DNA of 42,400 nt, taken from positions 1 through 42,400 of the forward strand of contig NZ_RAXT01000027.1 of assembly GCF_003611475.1 (NCBI RefSeq). Direction: 5' to 3'. The translations under genes and the position numbers were made by a program. This stretch comes from Acinetobacter rongchengensis (lineage in GTDB: Bacteria > Pseudomonadota > Gammaproteobacteria > Pseudomonadales > Moraxellaceae). The notes beneath the pieces are model-generated. The model ran no database searches and was not told the origin of the DNA. It saw only the letters and a program-made list of their open reading frames with translations. Below, piece after piece: positions 18,401 to 26,490 of this stretch. Numbering within the stretch: position 1 is the stretch's first letter; the number at the start of each line of letters is the position of its first letter.

Positions 18401-19516
18401 TTAACCTCCTGCTTTAACAGCAGTAGCAGAAACATTCACAGCACGATTTTCATGGTCAATTGGGTTAATTTTTTGCTTTTCTCGAAGCAAATGCACACCA
18501 CCGACAACGACCCATTGCCCAGCGCTTAAACCACTTAAAATAGGTACGCTGTCACGACCATAAGCACCCAAAGTTACAGCAACTTTACGAATACTTTGAT
18601 CAGGATTCACTACCCAAACATAGGCTTGTTTTTCTGTAGATGACACACTGGATAAAGGCACACTCAATACATTTTGAATATTTTGATTAAAGAAAACCCG
18701 AGCACTTTGTCCCAATTGAATTGCAGATTGACCTTCTTTTAAAGCCACTTTGACACTAAAAGTACGTGACTGGTCTGCCGCAGGTGAAATCTCTCTGACA
18801 TAAGCTGCAAATTTATCTTGTGGTTTTGACCACAAAGTGATCCATGCACTTTGTCCGACTTTAATGTCTGAAATCGCCTGTTCAGGGACACCAATCACCA
18901 CTTCCCGATCACCATCAATTGCAAGTTGATAGGCTGCCTGCCCTGCTGAAATCACTTGTCCAACTTCAATATTTCGTTGGGTGATCACACCGTTTTTATT
19001 GGCAACCAACTGGTTATAACCTGTTTGGTTTGAGGATACATCATAGTTAGACTGCGCTTGTTTTAATGCAGCATTTGCCGAATCGTATTGATTTTTAACT
19101 GCATCATATTGCGAACGACTGACTGCATTGATTGGTAGCAATTGTTGAAAACGTTTGAATTCATCTGCAGCAACTTTGGCAGCAGATTGAGCACTTTCGA
19201 GTTGAGCTCTAGCTGAATTCAACTGTAATTGCGCATCTTTAACATCAAGTTTAGCTAAAATCTGCCCCACTTTAACTCGATCACCGACATCGACATAACG
19301 TTCAGTAATTTGCCCACCAACACGGAATGCAAGTGCAGTTTGCTGTCGAGCTTGTACATCTCCCGCATAACTTTTTTGATCTTCAAGTGATGTTGTCGGT
19401 TGAGCCACCATCACAAAAGGTGTTTGTTCTGTTTCAGGCGCTGGTTTACTACACCCCCACAGGGTAACACTCGACACAATAAGCAAGCTGATTACAGCTG
19501 ATTTTAAAATACGCAT
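18401..19516 (-). CDS. RND efflux periplasmic adaptor lipoprotein
   Basis: Membrane-fusion protein of 371 residues bridging the RND permease to an outer-membrane channel. Signal peptide with lipobox-like LWGC (cysteine 22; Trp at -2 is unusual). Then comes the first half of the barrel-sandwich domain (RVGGQITERYVDVGDRVKVGQ), a coiled-coil hairpin rich in Gln/Ala (about 85-150) and the second half (GVITQRNIEVGQVISAG), followed by beta-barrel and membrane-proximal domains. The frame opens with TTG at 19522; the ATG at 19516 with AGAG upstream is preferred. It is the first gene of a two-gene operon and is divergent from a TetR gene. Confidence 0.9.
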   Translation of the reverse strand: MRILKSAVISLLIVSSVTLWGCSKPAPETEQTPFVMVAQPTTSLEDQKSYAGDVQARQQTALAFRVGGQITERYVDVGDRVKVGQILAKLDVKDAQLQLNSARAQLESAQSAAKVAADEFKRFQQLLPINAVSRSQYDAVKNQYDSANAALKQAQSNYDVSSNQTGYNQLVANKNGVITQRNIEVGQVISAGQAAYQLAIDGDREVVIGVPEQAISDIKVGQSAWITLWSKPQDKFAAYVREISPAADQSRTFSVKVALKEGQSAIQLGQSARVFFNQNIQNVLSVPLSSVSSTEKQAYVWVVNPDQSIRKVAVTLGAYGRDSVPILSGLSAGQWVVVGGVHLLREKQKINPIDHENRAVNVSATAVKAGG

Positions 19517-19565
19517 ACGCAAAGCTCTTATTCAAATGCACTTTTTCAGGCAAAATAGCGTTGGG

Positions 19566-19630
19566 ATATTAATTGGGCTAATTTTTAATTAATATACTGC
19601 ATGGCACACTAATTGAGAACAATCTATTGT
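19566..19630. promoter_or_regulatory. Candidate TetR operators between the RND operon and its regulator
   Basis: Two inverted repeats lie in the shared region: ATATTAATT-N12-AATTAATAT (19566-19595, perfect 9-bp arms) and ACAAT-CT-ATTGT (19619-19630). Either could bind the divergent TetR protein. Both are AT-rich, so some of the symmetry may be chance. Confidence 0.4.
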
Positions 19631-19665
19631 GTAAATGACTTATTTTTTCTTTTTTGGAAATAATC

Positions 19666-20295
19666 GTGCAAACAACTGTTGGACGTCCAAAGGACTTAGA
19701 AAAACGTAAACATATTTTAGAAGCAGCTAAAAAGCTGTTTCTTAAGCTTGGCTATCATGGTTCAAGTATGAACCAAATCGCCAAAGAAGCAGGCGTGACC
19801 AAACTCACGGTCTATAATCATTTTCAAGACAAAGAGACTTTATTTTGTTGTGCAATCGAAGCAACATGTGAGAAAACCATCAATGCTAGCCTCATTAGGC
19901 TGAATGCAAATAGCGATTTCCAAGCACATTTTTATCAAGTGTGTGAATTGGCGTTGTATATCATCAATTTGCCTGAAGCAATTAAACTTGAACATTTATT
20001 ACTAGAATTGGCTGCTGAACAAAATCCATTGGCCATGCAGTTTTATAATGTTTCACACCAACGCATGTGTAATGTTTGGCAAGACTTTTTCGAGCAAGCA
20101 ACACAGCTAAAATTTATTCAAGCCAATGAAATTGAAAAACAAATAAATCTAATTTTATCTTTATTGCTGGGTATTCGACACCATGAAGTTCTATTGGGTA
20201 TACAACAACCACCGACTCCAGAAGAGAAACACCAAATCATTTCAGAAAGTATTGAATTATTTATGATGAAGTATAAAGCTCAGCCACACTATTAA
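19666..20295 (+). CDS. TetR-family regulator, likely repressor of the RND pump
   Basis: A 209-residue TetR-type protein. The helix-turn-helix spans roughly residues 10-55 (ILEAAKKLFLKLGYHGSSM and GVTKLTVYNHFQDKETLF), followed by a helical effector domain similar to the AcrR/AefR C-terminal type. I chose GTG at 19666, with GGAAA about 7 nt upstream, giving a start like VQTTVGRPKDLEKR where the GRP motif typically follows the N-terminus. The frame also opens at a TTG at 19654. Divergent from the adaptor-permease operon with about 150 nt between, the usual arrangement of local efflux repressors. Confidence 0.85.
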   Translation: MQTTVGRPKDLEKRKHILEAAKKLFLKLGYHGSSMNQIAKEAGVTKLTVYNHFQDKETLFCCAIEATCEKTINASLIRLNANSDFQAHFYQVCELALYIINLPEAIKLEHLLLELAAEQNPLAMQFYNVSHQRMCNVWQDFFEQATQLKFIQANEIEKQINLILSLLLGIRHHEVLLGIQQPPTPEEKHQIISESIELFMMKYKAQPHY

Positions 20296-20341
20296 AAAAC
20301 TAAATAATAGCCCTTTCTTGTTTGAGGCATACTCGATATAG

Positions 20342-20357
20342 CTTGATTAAAATCAAG
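20342..20357. promoter_or_regulatory. 16-bp palindrome upstream of ppc
   Basis: CTTGATT-AA-AATCAAG, perfect 7-bp arms, located about 65 bp upstream of the predicted ppc promoter and 47 bp after the TetR stop. It could be an operator or a weak terminator stem; there is no T run. A smaller hairpin CCTAC-TTTT-GTAGG follows at 20386-20399. Confidence 0.35.
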
Positions 20358-20406
20358 TCTTGTAGACTTCTTGCACAGTTATTTACCTACTTTTGTAGGA
20401 AGCCTC

Positions 20407-20434
20407 TTGGATTGTGAAGGAATCACGTTATAGT
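20407..20434 (+). promoter_or_regulatory. Probable promoter of ppc
   Basis: TTGGAT (20407-20412), a 16-nt spacer, then TATAGT (20429-20434). The predicted start near 20441 leaves a leader of about 23 nt before the ATG. Confidence 0.5.
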
Positions 20435-20463
20435 CGAAATAACAAGAATTGGAGAGTGGCAAA

Positions 20464-23154
20464 ATGATTCAACAAATTGATGCTCCGTTGCGCGAAGACG
20501 TACGCTTACTCGGAAATCTTTTGGGTGAAACCTTAAAAGAACATGCGGGACAAGATTTGTTTAATCAAATTGAACAGATTCGTGCTTTAGGAAAAGGTGC
20601 ACGAGATGGTCAAGTTGAAGCAGAAAAACAACTCGAACAGCTGTTTTTAAATTTAAAAGATGATGAAATTTTGCCGCTGACTCGTGCATTTTCACATTTC
20701 TTAAACTTCGCCAATATTGCTGAGCAATATCATGTGGTACGCAGTCGCCGCCAAAGTGAATGTGATGAAAATGCACCTTCTCCAAATGTACTCGATCATT
20801 TATTTTCAAAATTTAAAGATCAACAAATTTCAGCAGAAACCTTATATAAGCAAATTTGTGAACTCAAGATTGAGTTAGTGCTCACGGCGCACCCAACTGA
20901 GGTCAGTCGTCGTACCTTGATCCAAAAATATGATGGCATTAACAATTGTCTTTCAACTTTTGATCAGCAAAAACTCACACCAAAGCAACGTGCGGAAGTC
21001 CTCACAGATCTAAAGCAACTGATCTGTTCAGCATGGCAAACCGATGAAATTCGCCAACATCGTCCAACCCCTATCGATGAAGCAAAATGGGGTTTTACCA
21101 CCATTGAGCAAACTTTATGGAATGCTGTACCCAAATTCATTCGTGAATTGGATGATTTAGTACAAGACAATTGCAATAAAACCTTGCCTTTGGATATTTC
21201 ACCGATCCGCTTTGCCTCTTGGATGGGCGGTGATCGTGATGGCAATCCAAACGTAACACATAACATTACCCAAGAAGTGTTGTGGTTATCGCGCTGGAAA
21301 GCCACAGATTTATATGTTCGTGATATTGAAGATCTACGCTGGGAACTTTCTATTGAAGCCAGTTCGAATGAATTGGTGCAGGCTTTAGGCTATCAACATC
21401 CAGAACCTTATCGTGAGTACTTGCGTGCTACACGTGAACGCTTAAAAGCCACTCGTCAATGGTTGGCAGATAAATTACGTGGTTTGCACTCTGATGTTGA
21501 TCGCAGTTTAATTATTCGCAATAAAGATGAATTATTACAACCACTGCTACTTTGCTATCGCTCATTGATGGCATGTAATCTTCCTGAAATCGCCAATGGT
21601 AAATTACTCGACTTTATTTATCGTGTGAATTGTTTTGGCATTGAGTTACTAAAACTGGATATCCGTCAAGAATCTGGTCGTCATCGTCAAGCCATTTCAG
21701 CCATTACAGAATATTTAGGACTCGGTAATTTTGAAACTTGGACAGAACAAGCGCGCCAAAACTTCTTACTACAAGAGTTACAAAGTAAACGTCCATTATT
21801 ACCAAAACATTTAAATGAGCCTGTAGGCAGCTTGATTGAGCATCCTGATGTTCAAGAAGTTTTTGCAACAATGCGAACTTTGGCAGAACAGCCAAAAGAA
21901 AGCTTAGGGGCTTATATTATTTCTATGGCGGAATACCCAAGTGACGTGCTGGCTGTATTGTTATTACAAAAAGAAGCTGGCATTGAACATCCGCTGCGTG
22001 TCGTACCGTTATTTGAAACCTTGAAAGACTTAGATGGTGCTGCAAGTACCATGACCACTTTGTTTAATATGCATTGGTATAAACAACATATCCAAGGTAA
22101 ACATGAAGTCATGATTGGTTATTCAGACTCTGCAAAAGATGCAGGATTCATGTCTGCCAATTGGGCACAATATCGTGCACAGGAAGAATTGACAGCGATT
22201 GCAAAACAACATGGCGTACAATTAACCCTATTCCACGGTCGTGGTGGTTCTATCAGTCGTGGTGGTGCGCCAACCCAACAAGCTTTATTCTCTCAACCAC
22301 CGGGTTCTATTTCTGGCGCCATTCGTGTGACCGAACAAGGAGAAATGATCCGCTTTAAGTTTGGTTTGGAAGAAATCGCTTTACAAAACCTGGAAATTTA
22401 CGCCGCTGCGACATTAGAAGCAACCCTATTGCCACCACCGACACCCAAGCAGGAATGGCGTGATTTGATGCATACCATGACTGATTTATCTGTTAAAGTG
22501 TATCGTCAGACTGTGCGTGAAAACCCACATTTTGTGAAGTACTTACGTACAGTAACGCCTGAGCTTGAATTACAAATGTTGCCATTGGGTTCACGCCCTG
22601 CAAAACGTAAAGTTAGTGGAGGAATTGAATCTCTACGTGCGATTCCATGGGTATTTGCATGGACTCAAATTCGTTTAATGCTTCCAGCATGGTTAGGCAC
22701 TGGTGCAGCAATTAACCAAGTGATTGATCAAGGTCAAAAGGCTATTTTGGATGAAATGTTGGCAGAATGGCCGTATTTCCAAACATTAATTGATATGTTG
22801 GAAATGGTCTTGTCTAAAGCTGATTCAAACATTGCACTTTATTATGAGTCACATTTAACCAATGATGAAGATTTAAAAGAACTCGGTGCTGAATTACGCC
22901 AACGTCTACATGATGCAGTACAAACTTTGTTAGCAATGAAAGGTGAATCCAAACTTTTAAGCTCGAATGATGTGCTTGACCAAGCCATGAAAGTACGTAA
23001 ACCGTATTTATTACCGTTACACTTATTGCAAGCTGAATTGATGAAGCGTCGTCGTGCTTATCTTGCAGAACGCCAAGCTGAACATACCCCTGTTGATCAT
23101 GCCTTGATGGTGAGTATTGCAGGGATTGCCGCAGGATTGCGTAATACGGGTTAA
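20464..23154 (+). CDS. ppc: Phosphoenolpyruvate carboxylase
   Basis: Anaplerotic enzyme carboxylating PEP to oxaloacetate. The 896-residue length is normal. The catalytic segments are all present: the histidine motif VLTAHPTEVSRRT, the SWMGGDRDGNPNVT motif, the mobile loop FHGRGGSISRGGAPTQQA and the C-terminal GLRNTG that binds the allosteric inhibitor aspartate. An in-frame start 5 codons upstream is rejected because GGAG lies about 10 nt before the ATG at 20464. Single gene with its own promoter; a long hairpin follows. Confidence 0.97.
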   Translation: MIQQIDAPLREDVRLLGNLLGETLKEHAGQDLFNQIEQIRALGKGARDGQVEAEKQLEQLFLNLKDDEILPLTRAFSHFLNFANIAEQYHVVRSRRQSECDENAPSPNVLDHLFSKFKDQQISAETLYKQICELKIELVLTAHPTEVSRRTLIQKYDGINNCLSTFDQQKLTPKQRAEVLTDLKQLICSAWQTDEIRQHRPTPIDEAKWGFTTIEQTLWNAVPKFIRELDDLVQDNCNKTLPLDISPIRFASWMGGDRDGNPNVTHNITQEVLWLSRWKATDLYVRDIEDLRWELSIEASSNELVQALGYQHPEPYREYLRATRERLKATRQWLADKLRGLHSDVDRSLIIRNKDELLQPLLLCYRSLMACNLPEIANGKLLDFIYRVNCFGIELLKLDIRQESGRHRQAISAITEYLGLGNFETWTEQARQNFLLQELQSKRPLLPKHLNEPVGSLIEHPDVQEVFATMRTLAEQPKESLGAYIISMAEYPSDVLAVLLLQKEAGIEHPLRVVPLFETLKDLDGAASTMTTLFNMHWYKQHIQGKHEVMIGYSDSAKDAGFMSANWAQYRAQEELTAIAKQHGVQLTLFHGRGGSISRGGAPTQQALFSQPPGSISGAIRVTEQGEMIRFKFGLEEIALQNLEIYAAATLEATLLPPPTPKQEWRDLMHTMTDLSVKVYRQTVRENPHFVKYLRTVTPELELQMLPLGSRPAKRKVSGGIESLRAIPWVFAWTQIRLMLPAWLGTGAAINQVIDQGQKAILDEMLAEWPYFQTLIDMLEMVLSKADSNIALYYESHLTNDEDLKELGAELRQRLHDAVQTLLAMKGESKLLSSNDVLDQAMKVRKPYLLPLHLLQAELMKRRRAYLAERQAEHTPVDHALMVSIAGIAAGLRNTG

Positions 23155-23164
23155 GCTGTTGATT

Positions 23165-23205
23165 TGAATCATGGAGGAATACCGTTGTATTTCCTCCATC
23201 ATTCA
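23165..23205 (+). terminator. Long hairpin after ppc, probable terminator
   Basis: TGAAT-ATGGAGGAATAC, loop CGTT, GTATTTCCTCCAT-ATTCA: a stem of about 17 bp with one bulge and one mismatch. No clear T run follows, so it may be a transcript-end stabiliser instead. Confidence 0.5.
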
Positions 23206-23351
23206 AAACTGTCTACCCTGTCAACAATTTTATATTTCTCATTAATAATAAATAAAAAAAATTAATCAATTGCAAAATATTTAATTATGAACAATTCTGC
23301 GTTTTAGATTTTTTAATACTTTGATTTTACAAACTTACACAATTCATTTAT

Positions 23352-23380
23352 TTGACCAAACGGTATAAAACAATTGTTAT
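23352..23380 (+). promoter_or_regulatory. Promoter of the NCS2 permease with an overlapping RutR-like half palindrome
   Basis: TTGACC (23352-23357), a 17-nt spacer and TGTTAT (23375-23380) form a good promoter, about 90 nt before the permease gene. The -35 box is part of TTGACCA-AA-CGGTATA (23352-23367). E. coli RutR binds TTGACCA-NN-TGGTCAA; the left arm is identical and the right arm matches at 4 of 7 positions. RutR controls pyrimidine use, which fits the permease. The rest of 23206-23477 is AT-rich with no gene that I can see. Confidence 0.45.
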
Positions 23381-23477
23381 TCCTAATAAATGCAAACCTT
23401 TAGTTTTACCAAGGTGTTTAAAACTTAAAACAATAAAGAGTATCATGTGCGCAATTTGTTTTTTAAGTGCTTAATTT

Positions 23478-24782
23478 ATGTCCAACTGGTTTCCCAAATG
23501 GCGTCCATATACAGGTAGCATCGATGCACGACCTGTCGGAACCAATGAGTATCTACCACCTGCGCAAAGCATTGTTCTTGGCATTCAGCATGCTTTTGCC
23601 ATGTTTGGTGCAACTGTTTTAGCACCATTTTTGATGGGCTTTGATCCAAACCTTGCCATTTTAATGTCAGGGATTTGTACCATCTTGTTCTTTATCGTTA
23701 CAGGTGGTCGAGTTCCAAGTTACCTCGGTTCAAGTTTTGCATTTATTGGCGTTGTGATTGCTGCCACAGGTTATGCCGCATCAGGTACAGGCGCACCCAA
23801 TATTAACATTGCGCATGCTGCTGGCGGCATCATGGCCTGTGGCGTGTTGTATACAATTTTTGGTTTGCTTGTGATGGCAACGGGAACCAAATGGATTGAA
23901 AAACTCATGCCACCAGTGGTTACTGGTGCTGTGGTCATGATCATTGGTCTAAACCTTGCGCCAGTGACCATCAAAGGTGTGGCAGGTAATAACTTTAATA
24001 TGTGGATGGCTTTGGTCACTGTACTCTGTATGGGCATCATCGCAGTCTACACAAAAGGCCTATTACAACGCTTACTCTTATTGGTTGGTCTATTATTGGC
24101 TTATCTCATCTACTTTATTGTTGCAAACGTGATGGGAAATGGTACACCGATTAATTTTGCACCGATTCAAGAAGCAGCTTGGTTCGGTCTTCCAACCTTC
24201 CATTCACCAGTTTTTGATGTCAATGCAATGTTGATTATTGCACCAATTGCGTTGATCTTAGTTGCGGAAAACTTAGGTCATATCAAAGCGGTAAGTGCAA
24301 TGACTGGAGAGAATTTAGATCCACAAATCGGGAAAGCTTTTGTTGCAGATGGTATTGCAACGACACTTTCAGGTGGTGTGGGCGCTCCTGGGATGACTAC
24401 TTATGGTGAAAACATTGGCGTCATGGCGGTTACCCGTGTTTACTCTACAATTGTTTTCGTGATTGCAGGTATTTTTGCAATTTTCTTAGGTTTTTCACCA
24501 AAGTTCGGTGCAATCATTCATACTATTCCAACGGCGATTTTAACAGGTGCTTCAATCGTGGTATTTGGTTTGATTACCATTGCTGGTGCGAAAATTTGGA
24601 TTGAGAATAAAGTCGATTTTTCTAAAAATAAAAACCTCATGGTTGCAGCAGTAACGATTATTTTAGGAACAGGTGATTTTGCTTTGCAATTTGGCAACTT
24701 CAATTTAGGCGGTATTGGTACTGCAACATTTGCAGCATTGATTCTCAATTGGTTGTTTAGTTTCGGCGATAAATCACAATAA
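23478..24782 (+). CDS. NCS2-family nucleobase permease, uracil/pyrimidine type (UraA/RutG-like)
   Basis: Inner-membrane symporter of 434 residues with about 14 hydrophobic segments. Family markers are the N-terminal QSIVLGIQHAFAMFGATVLAP and the TM10 region GAPGMTTYGENIGVMAVTRVYS, preceded by AENLGHIKAVSAMTG, which is characteristic of the uracil branch (UraA, RutG) rather than the xanthine/urate branch. No strong ribosome binding site is visible before the ATG at 23478, but the sequence starts as family members do. The promoter has a RutR-like site. A terminator follows at 24804. Confidence 0.88.
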   Translation: MSNWFPKWRPYTGSIDARPVGTNEYLPPAQSIVLGIQHAFAMFGATVLAPFLMGFDPNLAILMSGICTILFFIVTGGRVPSYLGSSFAFIGVVIAATGYAASGTGAPNINIAHAAGGIMACGVLYTIFGLLVMATGTKWIEKLMPPVVTGAVVMIIGLNLAPVTIKGVAGNNFNMWMALVTVLCMGIIAVYTKGLLQRLLLLVGLLLAYLIYFIVANVMGNGTPINFAPIQEAAWFGLPTFHSPVFDVNAMLIIAPIALILVAENLGHIKAVSAMTGENLDPQIGKAFVADGIATTLSGGVGAPGMTTYGENIGVMAVTRVYSTIVFVIAGIFAIFLGFSPKFGAIIHTIPTAILTGASIVVFGLITIAGAKIWIENKVDFSKNKNLMVAAVTIILGTGDFALQFGNFNLGGIGTATFAALILNWLFSFGDKSQ

Positions 24783-24803
24783 AAACAAAGATGACTTTAG
24801 AAC

Positions 24804-24824
24804 AGCCGAAAGGCTGCTTTTTTA
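24804..24824 (+). terminator. Terminator of the NCS2 permease gene
   Basis: CAGCC-GAAA-GGCTG with a stable GNRA tetraloop, followed by CTTTTTT. Confidence 0.85.
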
Positions 24825-24871
24825 ATTATTTTATATTTATTTCCCCGAATAAATCGAAAATTTTTCCAATA

Positions 24872-24988
24872 AAAAAGCCCGACATCCTGTCGGGCTTTTC
24901 CGTATTTGTACCTGTGGTATAACTCCTGTCGTACCTTCATTCCGTTGCTATCTTTTTTTATTCTTATCTAGAACATCCTGTTCTCTAT
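24872..24988 (-). ncRNA. Candidate CsrA/RsmA-sequestering small RNA (CsrB/RsmY/RsmZ-like)
   Basis: A predicted RNA of about 117 nt between the permease and the TDT transporter. Minus-strand TATTAT (25000-24995) acts as -10 with a start near 24988; no good -35 is seen, as at activator-dependent promoters. The transcript has five GGA motifs (plus-strand TCC at 24976, 24941, 24924, 24899, 24885). Three are in hairpin loops: AGAACA-GGA-TGTTCT (24984-24970), GGTACGAC-AGGA-GTTATACC (24935-24916, one mismatch) and GCCCGACA-GGA-TGTCGGGC (24895-24877). The last is the terminator, followed by TTTTTT. ACA-GGA-TGT with GGA exposed in the loop is the known preferred CsrA ligand. The type is inferred; no open frame explains this stretch. 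Confidence 0.72.
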
Positions 24989-25044
24989 GGTTTTATAATA
25001 GAAAAAACAAAGCACCTGTACTAGCCGTAAAATACCTAAATTGA

Positions 25045-25062
25045 TGTACGCCACAGCGTACA
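25045..25062 (-). promoter_or_regulatory. Candidate GacA/UvrY-type upstream activating site for the small RNA
   Basis: TGTACG-CTGTGG-CGTACA on the minus strand: perfect 6-bp arms with a 6-nt spacer, centred about 65 bp upstream of the predicted RNA start. The Pseudomonas GacA site upstream of rsmX/Y/Z is TGTAAG-N6-CTTACA, with the same 6-6-6 layout and 5 of 6 identical bases per arm. It supports reading the RNA as part of the Gac/Csr circuit. Confidence 0.6.
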
Positions 25063-25144
25063 GATCGAAATAAAATGCTTAACATATAATCAGAATTTTT
25101 ATAGCTTCTATCTAAATAGATGGTAGTTCTGCTCTCTTTCGTTT

Positions 25145-26284
25145 TTAACTTTGTTGTTCACGTTCTAATAAAACCTTCAAGCAAGGAGAAAAGAACAAAT
25201 GACCTTGATACATGCCTTGTAAAGTTTTAGCCATCACCATCGTCCAAAGTAATATCAGAATCGTAGCGAAAGCTAAACCAATATCTATAATGAAAGTGAC
25301 ATGAATTTGACGACCTAAATTCAGGATTGCCAAAGTAAATACACCCAATGGAAAGGTCAGTCCCCACCAGCCTAAATTAAATGGTAAATCTGTTGCGGCA
25401 TGTTTAAGTGTCGTCAGCACAGCAATTGCGAACCACCAAATACCGAAACCAAGCAAAATAAAGCTGGCTAAAATACCTGCATTTTGAAAAAACAGACCTA
25501 AACTTTCTAATTGAATGATTGCCAAAACCTGTGGTGCTTGATTACCCAAAACCAAAAGCGCTAAAGCCCCTGTACCAATCGGCCCTAAAGCGAGCCAACC
25601 TGTAATGGCTAACTCTTTACTCGGCAATTGGTGTAACGCTAAACGCAACATAAGAATGCTCAAAATAGCAAAAGCAGGTAAAACAGACATTCCCCACAAC
25701 ATATAACTTGCAAACAAAATCCCAACTGCATGTTGCCCGATATCCAAATGCGCCAATAATAAACCGCCTGAAGCCGCTGCAACTTCACATGCAACAATGG
25801 GCAATAACCACATAGCTGTCATGCTTTGTAATTGATGATCTTGTTTACTGAACATGCAAAATGGAACAAGAATTCCAATGCCTACAGCGAGAATAACATC
25901 GGCATACCACAGTACTTGTGCGATATAGACTGCTGTATCGCCATAAATTACAACGCCATATTTTAAAAAGCCATTAAGTACAGTCGCTAAACCCATGGGA
26001 ATTGCGCCTAAAAACAGTGCCATACTCGGATGCGAAAAGATCTGCTTTGCTTCTTGAGGATAAATCAGCCAACGCAGAATATACAAAGTTGCAAATGTCA
26101 CAAATAATAAGCTGGTGAATTGCCAAAGTAATACTGCCAATTGCCATAACAATGCCTGTGCAAATGGAAATTCAGGTAAAATTAAGGCGACAACACCCGT
26201 TCCCATGACCACAGTGAACCAGTTTGGTGTGAACTGACGGATCACTTCTTTAGGCTTCTCAAGTTGGTAAAATGGCTTTTGCAT
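25145..26284 (-). CDS. TDT-family transporter (TehA/Mae1/Ssu1-type), possible dicarboxylate or anion exporter
   Basis: Membrane protein of 379 residues with about ten hydrophobic segments, the plan of the tellurite-resistance/dicarboxylate transporter family related to SLAC1 channels. Family-like segments are FTPNWFTVVMGTGVVAL near the N-terminus and the GLATVLNGFL region. Members move malate, sulfite or other small anions; the substrate here is unknown. AGGA lies 7 nt before the ATG. It is divergent from ribF with 206 nt between; that gap is AT-rich and presumably holds both promoters, although I could not pick convincing boxes. Confidence 0.78.
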   Translation of the reverse strand: MQKPFYQLEKPKEVIRQFTPNWFTVVMGTGVVALILPEFPFAQALLWQLAVLLWQFTSLLFVTFATLYILRWLIYPQEAKQIFSHPSMALFLGAIPMGLATVLNGFLKYGVVIYGDTAVYIAQVLWYADVILAVGIGILVPFCMFSKQDHQLQSMTAMWLLPIVACEVAAASGGLLLAHLDIGQHAVGILFASYMLWGMSVLPAFAILSILMLRLALHQLPSKELAITGWLALGPIGTGALALLVLGNQAPQVLAIIQLESLGLFFQNAGILASFILLGFGIWWFAIAVLTTLKHAATDLPFNLGWWGLTFPLGVFTLAILNLGRQIHVTFIIDIGLAFATILILLWTMVMAKTLQGMYQGHLFFSPCLKVLLEREQQS

Positions 26285-26490
26285 CGCTTTATCCTGATTT
26301 CAGCAGATAAATTGATTATAAAAACACTTATTAATAAATAAAATTGATTTATATTTATTAAATGAATCAGTAAAATTGATGATAATAGTATTCTTTATAA
26401 AATTTTCTGGATAAAAACACAACAACAAAGACGAAACTGTGAGAATATGGCAATATATATCCTTTCAAATTTTAAGCTTATTTTGAAATC

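Noticed and set aside
24940..25000. Plus-strand T run at 24952-24960 as another permease terminator
   Set aside because: It has no preceding plus-strand stem; it is the A-rich linker of the minus-strand RNA.
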